Assembly (NCBI RefSeq): GCF_900116135.1
Contig: NZ_FOZX01000008.1
Location: forward strand, 124,001-188,000
Source of the DNA: Saccharopolyspora flava
Lineage (GTDB): Bacteria; Actinomycetota; Actinomycetes; Mycobacteriales; Pseudonocardiaceae
DNA: 64,000 nucleotides
Direction: 5' to 3'
Part shown: piece after piece, positions 1 to 8,474 of the stretch
Layout: each line of letters starts with the position of its first letter
How positions within the stretch are numbered: position 1 is the first letter of the stretch
Notes under the pieces: generated by a model
The model's input: only the letters and a program-made list of their open reading frames with translations
The model's database searches: none
What the model was told of the DNA's origin: nothing
Position numbers and translations under genes: made by a program

Positions 1-555
<555 letters not shown>

Positions 556-732
556 GTTCACTCCGGATGTGTCACTGGCAACTGGTCGAACCAGCCTCGA
601 GAGCTGGAGTTTCCCAGCGTACCGATGCTGCGACCGCCGCATTCGAGCCGGGCCATGAGCGCTGCGGCACCGGCCGCTCGCAGCAGGTGATCGCACTGGC
701 ATCGACCGATCGGGGCGCTTCCCTACTACCCG

Positions 733-738
733 TAGGAT
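733..738 (+). promoter_or_regulatory. -10 hexamer of a leaderless promoter for the smtB-like gene
   Basis: TAGGAT lies exactly 7 nt before a GTG start at 746, the spacing expected for a leaderless actinobacterial transcript. The sequence around it, CTACTACCCGTAG at 723-735, is a short imperfect inverted repeat that could be part of an operator. No clear -35 box is visible. Confidence 0.45.
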
Positions 739-745
739 GGGGGCC

Positions 746-1189
746 GTGGAACCTCATGGCGTGGCCCCCGACCAGAGCGCGGCTCCGCGCCCGGACCGGC
801 CGGAGGACCACGTCCACTCGCCGGACCGCGAGGTGCGACCGGTTCCGGTGCGCGACCAGCGGGTCCTGCACGACGCCGGCGAGCTGCTGCGCGCGCTGGC
901 CGCCCCGGTGCGGATCGCGATCGTGCTGCAGCTGCGCACCTCGGAGCGGTGCGTGCACGAGCTGGTCGACGCGCTGGGAGTGGCGCAGCCGCTGATCAGC
1001 CAGCACCTGCGGGTGCTGAAGTCGGCGGGCGTGGTCTACGGCGAGCGGCACGGCCGGGAGGTCATGTACCGACTGGTCGACGAGCACCTGGCGCATATCG
1101 TGGTGGACGCGGCGGCCCACGCCGAGGAGATCTCCCGCGAACGCGCGGGCGAGGCGAGCAACGGCGGACAGGAGACGGAGACAGCGTGA
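746..1189 (+). CDS. ArsR/SmtB-family metal-sensing repressor
   Basis: A winged-helix repressor of about 147 residues that releases DNA on binding metal. The helix-turn-helix is in [21 protein letters not shown]. Near the C-terminus the alpha5 metal site of SmtB/CzrA-type zinc sensors is exactly conserved in spacing: D-x-H, ten residues, H-x-x-E (Asp112, His114, His125, Glu128 counted from GTG 746). A zinc or cobalt sensor is therefore likely. The GTG at 746 is chosen over ATG 737 because the ATG overlaps the -10 hexamer. Its stop overlaps the start of the Zur gene by 4 nt (GTGA), so the two are translationally coupled. Mycobacteria carry the same smtB-furB(zur) operon beside glyS, where SmtB represses the operon. 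The N-terminal 35 residues are unstructured and Pro/Asp rich. Confidence 0.88.
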   Translation: MEPHGVAPDQSAAPRPDRPEDHVHSPDREVRPVPVRDQRVLHDAGELLRALAAPVRIAIVLQLRTSERCVHELVDALGVAQPLISQHLRVLKSAGVVYGERHGREVMYRLVDEHLAHIVVDAAAHAEEISRERAGEASNGGQETETA

Positions 1190-1599
1190 CCACCGGCCAG
1201 GGAGTCCCGGGACTGCGGGCCACCAAGCAACGCGCTGCGGTGTCGCAGCTGCTCGACCAGGTCAACGACTTCCGCTCGGCCCAGGAGCTGCACGAGGAGC
1301 TGCGGCGGCAGGGCGAGGGGATCGGTCTGACGACCGTCTACCGCACGCTGCAGACCCTCGCCGACGCCGGTGAGGTCGACGTGCTGCGCACGCCCTCGGG
1401 CGAGGCGGTCTACCGCCGCTGCTCCAGCCACCACCACCATCACCTGCTGTGCAGGCACTGCGGTCGCACCGTCGAGGTCGCCGACCCGCCGGTGGAGAAC
1501 TGGGCCGAGCGCATCGGCTCCGAGCACGGCTTCTCCGACGTCAGCCACACCGTGGAGATCGTGGGAACCTGCCCGGAGTGCACCGCCAAGGGCCTCTGA
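1186..1599 (+). CDS. zur: Zinc uptake regulator of the Fur family (Zur/FurB)
   Basis: A 137-residue Fur-family repressor, expected to shut off zinc-uptake genes when zinc is sufficient. It has the Fur winged helix (RATKQRAAVSQLL, SAQELHEELRR, GLTTVYRTLQTLADAGEVD) followed by the dimerisation and zinc domain with a His run (SSHHHHHLLCRHCG) and a second CxxC (CPECTAKGL) for the structural zinc. The His run just before the CxxC is usual for actinobacterial Zur. It overlaps the upstream SmtB-like gene by 4 nt. No clear Zur box was found in the window, so its targets here are unknown; the permease unit to the right is a plausible but unproven one. Confidence 0.92.
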   Translation: MTTGQGVPGLRATKQRAAVSQLLDQVNDFRSAQELHEELRRQGEGIGLTTVYRTLQTLADAGEVDVLRTPSGEAVYRRCSSHHHHHLLCRHCGRTVEVADPPVENWAERIGSEHGFSDVSHTVEIVGTCPECTAKGL

Positions 1600-1612
1600 C
1601 GGAGTTCGGCGG

Positions 1613-2314
1613 CTAGTACTCGTAGCTGTCCGGTGGGGCCGGGATCCGCCTGATCGACACCGGGTCCACGGTCGGGACGTAGTCGTCGGCCTCGGTGGCC
1701 GTGCCCGGGCGGAGTCGTCCGGTGACCTCGATCCAGGTGTCGGCCGGGAACGCCTCGGCTCGCGGACTCGCCAGGTCGATCTTGACCGGGGTGGCGTCGG
1801 CCGCGCAGCAGCTGATCCGCATCCGGGCCAGCTGGGTGGTCTGCGGCGTGGGGTGCACGACGAAGCCCTGCAACCGGACGGTGCGCCGGCCGAGCTCACC
1901 TGTGCCGTCCCAGACCGCGCGGGTCAGGAACTCCGACATGCTCAGCATCGGCGCCTCCCCCGGTGGCAGCGGTGGGAAGCGCGCCTGGGCCGGTTCGGCC
2001 GGCGCGGCCGCCGCCCGGTCGCGGGTCACCGAGTCCGAGCCCAGGGCGGGCGGGGCGATCAGGAAGATCGCGAAGACCGGCAGCAGCAGCATCCACGGGC
2101 TGCGGGTGCCGTGCTCGTGCCCGGCCACGGCGTGCCCGGCGCGGACGTCGCGGGCGATGGCGACACCGGCGAGCGCGATCATCACCACCCCGGCGGCGAT
2201 CAGCCACGGGTGCAGCGAGGGCTTGACGTAGCGCAGGTAGTCGCCGGTGAGCGCGATCTTCAGCAGCGCGCCGCCGAGCAGCACCAGCAGGATGTTCTGG
2301 GTCTCCCGCCGCAT
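1613..2314 (-). CDS. TIGR03943/YcgQ-type membrane protein, partner of the adjacent permease
   Basis: A 233-residue protein with several membrane segments in its first 130 residues (NILLVLLGGALLKIAL, PWLIAAGVVMIALAGVAIA, WMLLLPVFAIFLIAPPALG), then an extracytoplasmic domain containing the ISCCAADATPV motif with two adjacent cysteines. This matches the family that is nearly always encoded next to a COG0701 permease. Its ATG overlaps the permease stop by one base (TGATG), so both are read from one transcript with the permease first. The transported substrate is unknown; in several bacteria such pairs lie near zinc regulators, which fits the Zur gene 14 bp away, tail to tail. Confidence 0.8.
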   Translation of the reverse strand: MRRETQNILLVLLGGALLKIALTGDYLRYVKPSLHPWLIAAGVVMIALAGVAIARDVRAGHAVAGHEHGTRSPWMLLLPVFAIFLIAPPALGSDSVTRDRAAAAPAEPAQARFPPLPPGEAPMLSMSEFLTRAVWDGTGELGRRTVRLQGFVVHPTPQTTQLARMRISCCAADATPVKIDLASPRAEAFPADTWIEVTGRLRPGTATEADDYVPTVDPVSIRRIPAPPDSYEY

Positions 2315-3345
2315 CAGGCACCTCCGAGCAGCGCGGCGCCCACCGCGCACGCGCATCCGATCGCGACCAGGAACGTCGCCGGGGCGAACCGCGCGGCGAA
2401 GCGGCGGCCGAAGGCCCCGGACTGCAGCGCGATCAGCTTGAGGTCGACGGCCGGTCCGACCACCAGGAACACCAGCTTCGGCAGCAGCGGCAGCCCCGGC
2501 ATGGAGGCCACCACGAACGCGTCCGCCTCGCTGCACAGCGCCAGCACGACCGCCAGCACCGCCATGACCAGCACGCCGAGCAGCAGCTGCCCGCCCAGCG
2601 TCTCCAGCCACTCGGCGGGCACCAGCACGTTGAACACCGCCGAGGTCAGCCCGCCCAGGACCAGGAAACCGCCGGCCTCGACGAGGTCGTGCCGGGCGGA
2701 CTCGGCGAACACCGACCACCGGCCGCCCTCGCCGTGGTGGGCCTCGGTGCGGCGCAGCGCGCGCTCGGCGAGCCACTCGGCCCGTCCCAGCCTCGCCCAC
2801 AGCCAGCCCATCACGCAGGCGGTCAGCAGCGAGCCGAGGAAGCGCGCGGGCACCATCCACGGGTCGGCCGGGAAGGCCACCGCCGTGGACACCAGCACCA
2901 CCGGGTTCACCGCGGGCGCGGCCAGCAGGAACGCCAGCGCCGCGGCGGGGGTGACGCCCTGCTGCATCAGCCGCCGCGCTACCGGCACCGACGCGCACTC
3001 GCAGCCGGGCAGCGCGACACCGGCCAGCCCGGCCACCGGCACCGCCGCTCCCCGGTTCGCGGGCAGGACGCGGCGCAGCACCCGGGGTGGCACGAACGCC
3101 GCGATGAGACCGCTGACCAGGACCCCGAGCACCAGGAACGGCATGGCCTGCACGCACACCGCGACGAACACGGTGGAGCCGGTCCGCAGCGCGGGGACGT
3201 CGAGCACCGCGGTCAGCTGCGGTTGGAAGATCACGGCCAGCACCAGCAGCCCGCACATCACCTCCAGCGAGGTGATGACGGGACGACGCGCTCGGCGCGG
3301 CCCGGGCGGCTCGGGCGTCCGCTGCGGATCGGCGATCTCGGTCAC
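2314..3345 (-). CDS. COG0701 (YcgR/ArsP-like) permease
   Basis: A 343-residue polytopic inner-membrane protein with about eight hydrophobic segments. It carries the family signature VALPGCECASVPVARRL near residue 115, with a Cys-x-Cys followed by Pro-Val, and the AAPAVNPVVLVST segment that follows. Members are organo-arsenical or other permeases (ArsP) or of unknown substrate. The start is a GTG at 3343-3345. It forms an operon with the downstream YcgQ-type gene. No arsenic genes are nearby, so an arsenic role is not supported by context; a link to metal homeostasis is only suggested by the neighbouring Zur and SmtB genes. Confidence 0.8.
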   Translation of the reverse strand: MTEIADPQRTPEPPGPRRARRPVITSLEVMCGLLVLAVIFQPQLTAVLDVPALRTGSTVFVAVCVQAMPFLVLGVLVSGLIAAFVPPRVLRRVLPANRGAAVPVAGLAGVALPGCECASVPVARRLMQQGVTPAAALAFLLAAPAVNPVVLVSTAVAFPADPWMVPARFLGSLLTACVMGWLWARLGRAEWLAERALRRTEAHHGEGGRWSVFAESARHDLVEAGGFLVLGGLTSAVFNVLVPAEWLETLGGQLLLGVLVMAVLAVVLALCSEADAFVVASMPGLPLLPKLVFLVVGPAVDLKLIALQSGAFGRRFAARFAPATFLVAIGCACAVGAALLGGA

Positions 3346-3464
3346 GCGGGCAATCGTGCCAGTGGCCCGGGCCGATCCGCGGGGCCGCGACCGCCGATGT
3401 GACGAAGCCCCAGGTCAGTCGCGCTCCCGACACACCGGCGAGTCACCCGTGGGAGTGCTGTGCG

Positions 3465-3532
3465 GACAGTTTTAGCCATAATTGTCCGGGCAAAACGGAC
3501 TTCGATCATGGGTGATTATGGCTAAAACCGTC
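3465..3532 (+). repeat. Dispersed palindromic element, copy A
   Basis: A 68-bp imperfect palindrome with outer arms GACAGTTTTAGCCATAAT and ATTATGGCTAAAACCGTC. The inner arms (ATAATTGTCC / GGGTGATTAT) pair fully only if G-U wobbles are allowed on the plus strand. The loop holds GGACTTCGATCATGGG, shared with the other two copies near 31.0 and 47.8 kb. It lies downstream of a minus-strand gene and upstream of another. Compared with its surroundings it is AT rich. Function unknown. Confidence 0.85.
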
Positions 3533-3544
3533 ACCTGGTGAGGC

Positions 3545-3970
3545 TCAGACGGTGCCCTCGGACTCGGCGAGCAGTTCCGAGCGCAGCTGGGAGGCCGTGG
3601 CCACGACCAGCATCAGCAGCGTGCCCAGCGGCGACGGCTCCATGCCCTCGGCCGGGAACGCGTAGCGCAGGGTCACGTCCATCCCGCGCTCGGTGCGCAC
3701 CACGCCCAGCGTGCCGAACAGGCCCTGGCCCGCGCGCTCGGCGACCGACTGGGCCAGCTCGTCCTCCGCGGGCAGGTCCCACGCGACCACGCAGGTCAGG
3801 CTCAGCACCGTCAGGCCCTCGGCCAGCTGCATCGCCTGAACCGCGCAGGGCACCTCGGAGTGCCGGAACGTCAGCGCGCCGTCGTCGTCGACGTGCACGT
3901 CGTGGTAGTTCTCCAGCGCTTCTTTGGCCGCGGTCATCAACCGCGCGGTGGTTGCGGCCTCTTGGGTCAT
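3545..3970 (-). CDS. YbjN-like/type III secretion chaperone-like fold protein
   Basis: A conserved actinobacterial protein of 141 residues, without membrane segments or catalytic motifs that I recognise. It has the compact alpha/beta character of YbjN and CesT-like chaperones (LTFRHSEVPCAVQAMQLAEGL, GMDVTLRYAFPAEGM). The position immediately downstream of uppS is the same as for the 142-residue Rv2360c in Mycobacterium tuberculosis, so orthology is likely. The ATG at 3970 is preceded by GGAGGG at 7 nt spacing, and the gene begins 3 nt after the uppS stop, so the two are co-transcribed. Function is unknown. Confidence 0.72.
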   Translation of the reverse strand: MTQEAATTARLMTAAKEALENYHDVHVDDDGALTFRHSEVPCAVQAMQLAEGLTVLSLTCVVAWDLPAEDELAQSVAERAGQGLFGTLGVVRTERGMDVTLRYAFPAEGMEPSPLGTLLMLVVATASQLRSELLAESEGTV

Positions 3971-3973
3971 CAA

Positions 3974-4804
3974 CTAGCCCTCCTGGGCCGACGTGGCTGT
4001 CGCCGACCGATCGATTGCGCCGCCGAAGCGGCGGTCCCGGCGCGCGTACTGCTCGCACGCCTGCCAGAAGTGCGTGCGATCGACGTCGGGGAACAGCGTG
4101 TCCTGGAAGACCATCTCGGCGTAGGCCGACTGCCAGAGCAGGAAGTTCGACGTCCGCTGCTCCCCCGACGGGCGGATGAACAGGTCCACGTCCGGCATCT
4201 CCGGCTGGTAGGTGTACTTGGCGATCGTCCGCTCGTCCACCCGGTCCGGGTTGATCTTCCCGGCGGCCGCCAGTCGCGCGATCTCCCGCGCGGCGTCGCC
4301 GACCTCCGCGCGCCCACCGTAGTTCACGCACATGGTCAGGTTGAGCACTTCGTTGCCCGCGGTGCGCTCCTCGGCCGCCTGCAGCGTGTTGACGACGCTG
4401 CGCCACAGCTTCGGCTTGCGCCCCGCCCAGCGGACCCGCACGCCCATCTCGTCGAGCTCGTCGACGCGGCGCGCGATCACGTCCCGGTTGAAGCCCATCA
4501 GGAAGCGGACCTCTTCGGGGCTGCGCTTCCAGTTCTCGGTGGAGAACGCGTACAGCGACAGCCACTTCACGCCGAGCTCGATGGCACCCTTGGCCAGCTC
4601 CAGCACCACGGCCTCGCCGCGCTTGTGGCCCTCGATGCGCGGCAGGCCGCGCTCGTTGGCCCAGCGACCGTTGCCGTCCATGACGACCGCGACGTGGTTG
4701 GGCACGAACTCCGCCGGCAGCGCGGGCGGCTCGGCGCCCGAGGCGTGCGGCTCAGGGGCCCGGACCGTCGGGTCGTCCTTGCCTCGCCCGCGGCGTCGCA
4801 ACAT
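3974..4804 (-). CDS. uppS: Isoprenyl (cis-prenyl) transferase
   Basis: Adds isopentenyl units in cis to a short allylic diphosphate to make the long polyprenyl diphosphate used as carrier lipid in cell-wall synthesis. The 276-residue protein has the UPP synthase signatures: [13 protein letters not shown] with the catalytic Asp, [17 protein letters not shown] and [17 protein letters not shown] near the end. The N-terminal 30 residues are a charged extension common in actinobacteria. The counterpart by position is Rv2361c, the decaprenyl diphosphate synthase. It starts at ATG 4802-4804 and is followed at once by the YbjN-like gene. Product chain length cannot be told from sequence. Confidence 0.93.
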   Translation of the reverse strand: MLRRRGRGKDDPTVRAPEPHASGAEPPALPAEFVPNHVAVVMDGNGRWANERGLPRIEGHKRGEAVVLELAKGAIELGVKWLSLYAFSTENWKRSPEEVRFLMGFNRDVIARRVDELDEMGVRVRWAGRKPKLWRSVVNTLQAAEERTAGNEVLNLTMCVNYGGRAEVGDAAREIARLAAAGKINPDRVDERTIAKYTYQPEMPDVDLFIRPSGEQRTSNFLLWQSAYAEMVFQDTLFPDVDRTHFWQACEQYARRDRRFGGAIDRSATATSAQEG

Positions 4805-4862
4805 ATCCAGGTTCTCCTTCGGCGTGCTCGACGTGCCCGCCCATTGTCCCCGTCGAGCGAAT

Positions 4863-5678
4863 TCACCCGTTCAGCGGCCGTCCGGTCTCGGCTTCGGCCG
4901 CTCCGACCAGCGCCGCTTCCGCGGCCCGCTCGCGGATCAGCTCCGGCACCGTCCGCTCCACCAACGGCAACGACCGCAACTGCCGCTCCATGTACCACTG
5001 CAGGTGCGCGGCGATGAGACCGCTGGCCTCCCGGCGGACCGGGTTCGCGGCGGCCTCGGCGGCGTCCCAGTCACCGTGCAGCAACGCCTCCATCAGCGGC
5101 AACGTCGACGACGACGGCCGGACCGACCCGGCGGGACGGCAGGTCGCGCACACCGCGCCACCGGCCTGGACGTTGAACGCGGCGTGCGGCCCGGCCTGGC
5201 CGCAGCGGGCGCACTCGGTCAGCGCGGGCGCCCACCCGGCGAAGGACATGGCGCGCAGCAGGAACGCGTCGAGCACCTGGGAGGAGTCGCGGTCCCGGCC
5301 GGACAGGGCGCGCAGCGCGCCGACGGCCAGCAGGTACAGGCGCAGCACCGGCTCGCCCTCCTCGGCGGCCAGCCGGTCGACCGTCTCCAGCACCGCGCAG
5401 GCGGCGGTGTAGCGCTGGTAGTCCTCGACGATCTGCACGCCGAAGGCGTCGACGGTCTGCACCTGGGTGATGACGTCGAGCGTGCGGCCGGTGTAGAGCT
5501 GCACGTCGACGTGGCAGAACGGCTCGACCCGCGCACCGAAGCGCGAGGTCGTGCGGCGCACGCCCTTCGCGACGCCGCGCACCTTGCCGTAGCGGCGGGT
5601 CAGCAGCGTGATGATCCGGTCCGCCTCACCCAGCTTCTGCACCCGCAGCACGACCGCGGTATCCCGGTAGAGGCTCAC
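4863..5678 (-). CDS. recO: DNA repair protein RecO
   Basis: Mediator that helps load RecA onto SSB-coated single-stranded DNA in the RecF pathway. The 271-residue protein opens with the OB-fold ([27 protein letters not shown]) and has a zinc finger formed by CARCGQAG and CATCRPAG in its helical second half, as in other actinobacterial RecO proteins. The start is a GTG at 5676-5678. It lies upstream of uppS on the same strand with a 58-nt gap. Length and order match the family. Confidence 0.93.
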   Translation of the reverse strand: MSLYRDTAVVLRVQKLGEADRIITLLTRRYGKVRGVAKGVRRTTSRFGARVEPFCHVDVQLYTGRTLDVITQVQTVDAFGVQIVEDYQRYTAACAVLETVDRLAAEEGEPVLRLYLLAVGALRALSGRDRDSSQVLDAFLLRAMSFAGWAPALTECARCGQAGPHAAFNVQAGGAVCATCRPAGSVRPSSSTLPLMEALLHGDWDAAEAAANPVRREASGLIAAHLQWYMERQLRSLPLVERTVPELIRERAAEAALVGAAEAETGRPLNG

Positions 5679-5722
5679 CGGTCCATTTTCGCACTTCGGC
5701 GTGACGGGCCGGTGCTACATCC

Positions 5723-6169
5723 CTAGACGCGCAGCGCGGGGACGGCGTTGCGGAGCACGACCCAGCCGATGGTGACGGCCAGCAGGACCTGCGGCGTCCA
5801 GCGCCACCGCGTCCAGGTCGGCAGCGCGGCTCCGAACCGGCCGGCGACCCACACGATCCACGCCCAGGCCAGCAGCGGCAGCAGCAGGACGGCCAGGGCG
5901 TTGTAGTGCCACGCGGCGGGCAGGTCGGCGTGCAGCAGGCTGAACAGCATCCGCGTGCCGCCGCAGCCCGGGCAGTCGAGGCCGGTCAGGAGCTTGATCG
6001 GGCACGGCGGCAGCGGGAGACCGCCGTCCGAGGCCGGGTCGGCGGCGAGCACCAGCCCGGCGCCCGCGCAGCCGACGAGCACCGTCGCGGCAGGCAGCCG
6101 CATCCGGTGGAGAAGCGACGATGCCGTCGCGGGACGTCCCGCGACGGCATCGATCCGGGTCGAGCTCAC
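5723..6169 (-). CDS. DUF2752 membrane protein
   Basis: A small membrane protein of about 148 residues (126 from the internal ATG at 6103). It holds the DUF2752 signature CPIKLLTGLDCPGCGGTRM followed by FSLLHADLPAAWHYN and a long hydrophobic stretch. The conserved CPxCG-like segment may bind a metal, but the function of the family is unknown. The GTG at 6167-6169 overlaps the upstream RDD gene stop by 4 nt, suggesting coupling; however a perfect 34-bp palindrome lies inside this 5' end, and the ATG at 6103, which follows it, is the alternative start. Neither start has a clear ribosome binding site. Confidence 0.7.
   Translation of the reverse strand: MSSTRIDAVAGRPATASSLLHRMRLPAATVLVGCAGAGLVLAADPASDGGLPLPPCPIKLLTGLDCPGCGGTRMLFSLLHADLPAAWHYNALAVLLLPLLAWAWIVWVAGRFGAALPTWTRWRWTPQVLLAVTIGWVVLRNAVPALRV
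6119..6152 (-). terminator. Perfect 34-bp palindrome after the RDD gene
   Basis: Two 17-nt arms with no spacer, CGATGCCGTCGCGGGAC and its complement, 14 nt downstream of the RDD-gene stop. As RNA it would form a very stable GC-rich hairpin, so it may terminate or attenuate transcription into the DUF2752 gene. There is no U tract, as is common in this group. If translation of DUF2752 starts at GTG 6169 the palindrome is coding. Confidence 0.5.
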
Positions 6170-6900
6170 CACTGCTGCGGCGGCTGTCCGTAGCCCTGCT
6201 GCGGCGGCTGGAAGGCGCTCGGCGCCTGCGGAGCCTGCGGCACGTCGGGGGCCGCGACCACGACGGTCTTCATGATCTTGTCCGCCCAGGTCTGCTTCTT
6301 CTCGTCCCACAGCGGCGACAGCCAGCCGATGGGCAGACCGCAGATCGCCGAGTCCACGACGTGGCAGATCTGGCGGAGGAACGCGTTGCCGAAGCCGATC
6401 GGCTGCCCGGTGGCCTCCGACACCGTCTTGATCTTGGCGACCTTCTGGCCGATCGTCTGACCGGTGGTGCCGCGCCGATAGCAGGTGTTCCAGATCGTGA
6501 ACACCAGCAGCGCGAGGTAGAAGAGCCCCATCACGATGCCGAACACGATCAAGGTGGTCATCGCGGCGTCCTCATCGCCGCCGGTGCTGGCCAGAACACC
6601 ACCCATCACCGCACCGGAGATCATGTACAGGATGAAGAACACCACCAGCGGAGCGCCGCCGTCGATCAGGTAGCCCAGCACGCGCGTGCCCCACTCGGCC
6701 AGCTGACCGGCCGGGTGCGCGCCCGGAGCCCCGTAGGGCGCCGGCGGGTACTGGCCCGGGTAACCCTGCTGCGGCGGGTACGGCTGCTGGGGCTGCGGCC
6801 CCGACGGAGGGCCGAAGGGCTGCTGCGGCTGCGGGCCCGAAGGCGGGCCGCCGTAGGGCTGCTGCGGACCGGACGGCGGGCCGCCGTAGGGGTAGTTCAC
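6166..6900 (-). CDS. RDD-family membrane protein with Pro/Gln/Gly-rich N-terminus
   Basis: A 244-residue membrane protein. The first 65 residues are low-complexity repeats of the type YGGPPSGPQ and QPQQP, and a shorter PPQQGYGQPPQQW tail closes the protein. Between them is an RDD domain: RVLGYLIDGGAPLVVFFIL with the Arg-Asp pattern, a second membrane segment, and RRGTTGQTIGQKVAKIKTV, the typical RDD loop. RDD proteins are of mostly unknown or transporter-related function; actinobacterial versions with Pro-rich tails are frequent and may interact with envelope machinery. The start is a GTG at 6898-6900 with AAAGGA upstream. It sits between era and recO, where other actinobacteria have unrelated insertions. 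Confidence 0.82.
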   Translation of the reverse strand: MNYPYGGPPSGPQQPYGGPPSGPQPQQPFGPPSGPQPQQPYPPQQGYPGQYPPAPYGAPGAHPAGQLAEWGTRVLGYLIDGGAPLVVFFILYMISGAVMGGVLASTGGDEDAAMTTLIVFGIVMGLFYLALLVFTIWNTCYRRGTTGQTIGQKVAKIKTVSEATGQPIGFGNAFLRQICHVVDSAICGLPIGWLSPLWDEKKQTWADKIMKTVVVAAPDVPQAPQAPSAFQPPQQGYGQPPQQW

Positions 6901-7028
6901 GACAGGATTCCTTTTGTCACAGGGTTTTCGCCACGAATCGGAAAGGCCCGCTGCGAGGCCGTTCGGAAACGTAGCTCAGACGCACACCGCGCGGAGGCGG
7001 TTCCGCGAAACCTGCGGGGGAAAAGTGA

Positions 7029-7934
7029 TCAGAACCCCAGCTTGCGCAGCTGCCGCGGGTCCCGCTGCCAGTCCTTGGCGATCTTGACGTGCAGGTCCAG
7101 GTAGATCTTGCTGCCCAGCAGCGCCTGGATCTGCCTGCGCGCCTGCGAACCCACCGTGCGCAGGCGTTCCCCGCCCCGGCCGATCACGATGGCCTTCTGG
7201 CTGGAGCGCTCCACGTAGATCAGCGCGTGCACGTCGATGAGGTCGTCGCGGCCCTCGCGCGTGGTCATCTCCTCGACGGTGACCGCCAGCGAGTGCGGCA
7301 GCTCGTCGCGCACGCCCTCCAGCGCCGCCTCGCGGATCAGCTCGGCGATCAGCGTCGACTCCGGCTCGTCGGTCAGCTCGCCGTCCGGGTAGAGCTGCGG
7401 GCCCTCGGGCAGCTGCGAGACCAGCACGTCGGAGAGCTCGTCGACCTGGAAGGAGTCCTTGGCCGAGACCGGGATGAGCTCGGCGAAGTCCATCACCTCC
7501 TGCAGCGCCAGCAGCTGCTCGGCGACCTGCTGCTTGGGCACCAGGTCGGTCTTGGTGACGATGCCGACCACCGGCGTGCGGCGGGCGACCTTCTTGAGCT
7601 GCTCGGCGATGAACCGGTCGCCGGGGCCGACCTTCTCGTCGGCGGGCACGCAGAAACCGACGACGTCGACCTCCGACCAGGTCTCGTAGACCAGGTCGTT
7701 GAGCCTGCGGCCGAGCAGCGTGCGCGGCCGGTGCAGACCGGGGGTGTCGACGATGATCAGCTGGGCGTCCGGGCGGTGCACGATGCCGCGGATCGCGTGC
7801 CGGGTGGTCTGGGGCTTGCTGGAGGTGATCGCCACCTTCGTTCCGACCAGGCGATTCGTCAGCGTCGACTTGCCGGCGTTGGGCCGGCCCACGAAGCAGG
7901 CGAATCCGGAACGGTGGGCATCTTCAGAGGTCAC
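7029..7934 (-). CDS. era: GTPase Era
   Basis: Ras-like GTPase that binds the 3' end of 16S rRNA and helps 30S subunit maturation. The 301-residue protein has G1 GRPNAGKST (residues 16-24), G3 DTPGLHRP, G4 TKTD and the C-terminal KH domain with IVIGRGGERLRTVG. The start is a GTG at 7932-7934 giving VTSEDAHRSGF. It is co-oriented with the deaminase-like, hemolysin-like, ybeY and phoH genes as in mycobacteria, but separated from them by a 175-bp gap that contains a cluster of repeats. Confidence 0.96.
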   Translation of the reverse strand: MTSEDAHRSGFACFVGRPNAGKSTLTNRLVGTKVAITSSKPQTTRHAIRGIVHRPDAQLIIVDTPGLHRPRTLLGRRLNDLVYETWSEVDVVGFCVPADEKVGPGDRFIAEQLKKVARRTPVVGIVTKTDLVPKQQVAEQLLALQEVMDFAELIPVSAKDSFQVDELSDVLVSQLPEGPQLYPDGELTDEPESTLIAELIREAALEGVRDELPHSLAVTVEEMTTREGRDDLIDVHALIYVERSSQKAIVIGRGGERLRTVGSQARRQIQALLGSKIYLDLHVKIAKDWQRDPRQLRKLGF

Positions 7935-7994
7935 CGCCCCATTGTGACGCCCCCGGCTCCTCCCCTGCTCACCACCCGCTCCTCCACCCCACCC

Positions 7995-8094
7995 CGGTCA
8001 AAAACCGCGGTTTTCGTCGGGTCGAATACCGCAGTTTTTGACCGGTCGAATCCTGCGGTATTTGACCCGACAAAACCTGCGGTATTCGACCCGC
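7995..8094. repeat. Cluster of interleaved inverted and direct repeats
   Basis: A 100-bp AT-richer block between era and the deaminase-like gene. It contains CCGGTCAAAAAC (7995-8006) with its complement at 8035-8046, GGGTCGAATACCGCAG (8020-8035) with its exact complement at 8078-8093, and a direct repeat CCTGCGGTATTTGACCCG (8053-8070) with one mismatch at 8077-8094. About four degenerate units of GGTCGAATACCGC are arranged in alternating orientation. It could fold into several hairpins or bind a protein. No copy elsewhere in the window. Confidence 0.8.
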
Positions 8095-8108
8095 GGGTGG
8101 GAGTCGGG

Positions 8109-8474
8109 TCAGTCCGAGATGATGCCTTGGGCTTCGCCTCGGGCGTTGGCGCGGATGACCGGGATGTTCTTGGTGAGGTCGTGGGCGGCGGCGATGGAGG
8201 CGTGGTCCAGGGCGTCCGCGTCGGTGACGACGGCGGCGGCCTCCAGACCCTCGGCGCCGCTGGAGACCGCGGCGGCGACCGCGGCCTGCAGGGCCGTGAT
8301 CTGCAACGACGGCAGGGCGACCGTGGTGGCCGCGTAGGTGCGGCCGTCGGTGTCGCGGACCGCCGCGCCCTCGGCGGCGCCGTTGCGGGCGCGGGAGGAA
8401 CGCGCGAGCGTGACGATCTTGGCGTCCTCCGGGTCGAGCTCCTGCGGTGCCGCCTTCTCGACGTGCTCAGCCAC
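8109..8474 (-). CDS. Cytidine deaminase-like protein lacking the zinc-binding residues
   Basis: A 121-residue protein at the place where mycobacteria have Rv2365c, between era and the CBS hemolysin gene. The fold is suggested by LARSSRARNGAAEGAAVRD, TYAATTVALPSLQITALQAAVAAA and GAEGLEAAAVVTD, which resemble the cytidine deaminase core. The catalytic H/C-A-E motif and the PCxxC motif are absent, and the protein contains no cysteine, so zinc-dependent deaminase activity is very unlikely. It probably has a structural or regulatory role kept by conservation of the operon. The GTG start at 8472-8474 overlaps the upstream gene's stop; an in-frame ATG at 8501 is the alternative. Confidence 0.72.
   Translation of the reverse strand: MAEHVEKAAPQELDPEDAKIVTLARSSRARNGAAEGAAVRDTDGRTYAATTVALPSLQITALQAAVAAAVSSGAEGLEAAAVVTDADALDHASIAAAHDLTKNIPVIRANARGEAQGIISD

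Noticed and set aside
1421..1450. The five-histidine run in the Zur gene as an artificial tag.
   Set aside because: It lies inside the conserved zinc-binding region next to CRHCG and is natural in actinobacterial Zur proteins.
2314..3345. The COG0701 permease as an arsenic exporter.
   Set aside because: Only family similarity supports it; no arsenic regulator or reductase genes are nearby and the neighbouring SmtB-type protein has a zinc-type site.
3465..3532. The long palindromic element as a rho-independent terminator.
   Set aside because: No U tract follows it on either strand, the three copies are in one orientation regardless of gene direction, and the loop is conserved, which terminators do not need.
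7995..8094. The repeat cluster near era as a CRISPR array.
   Set aside because: Units are short, imperfect, in alternating orientation and without unique spacers of constant length; no cas genes are present.
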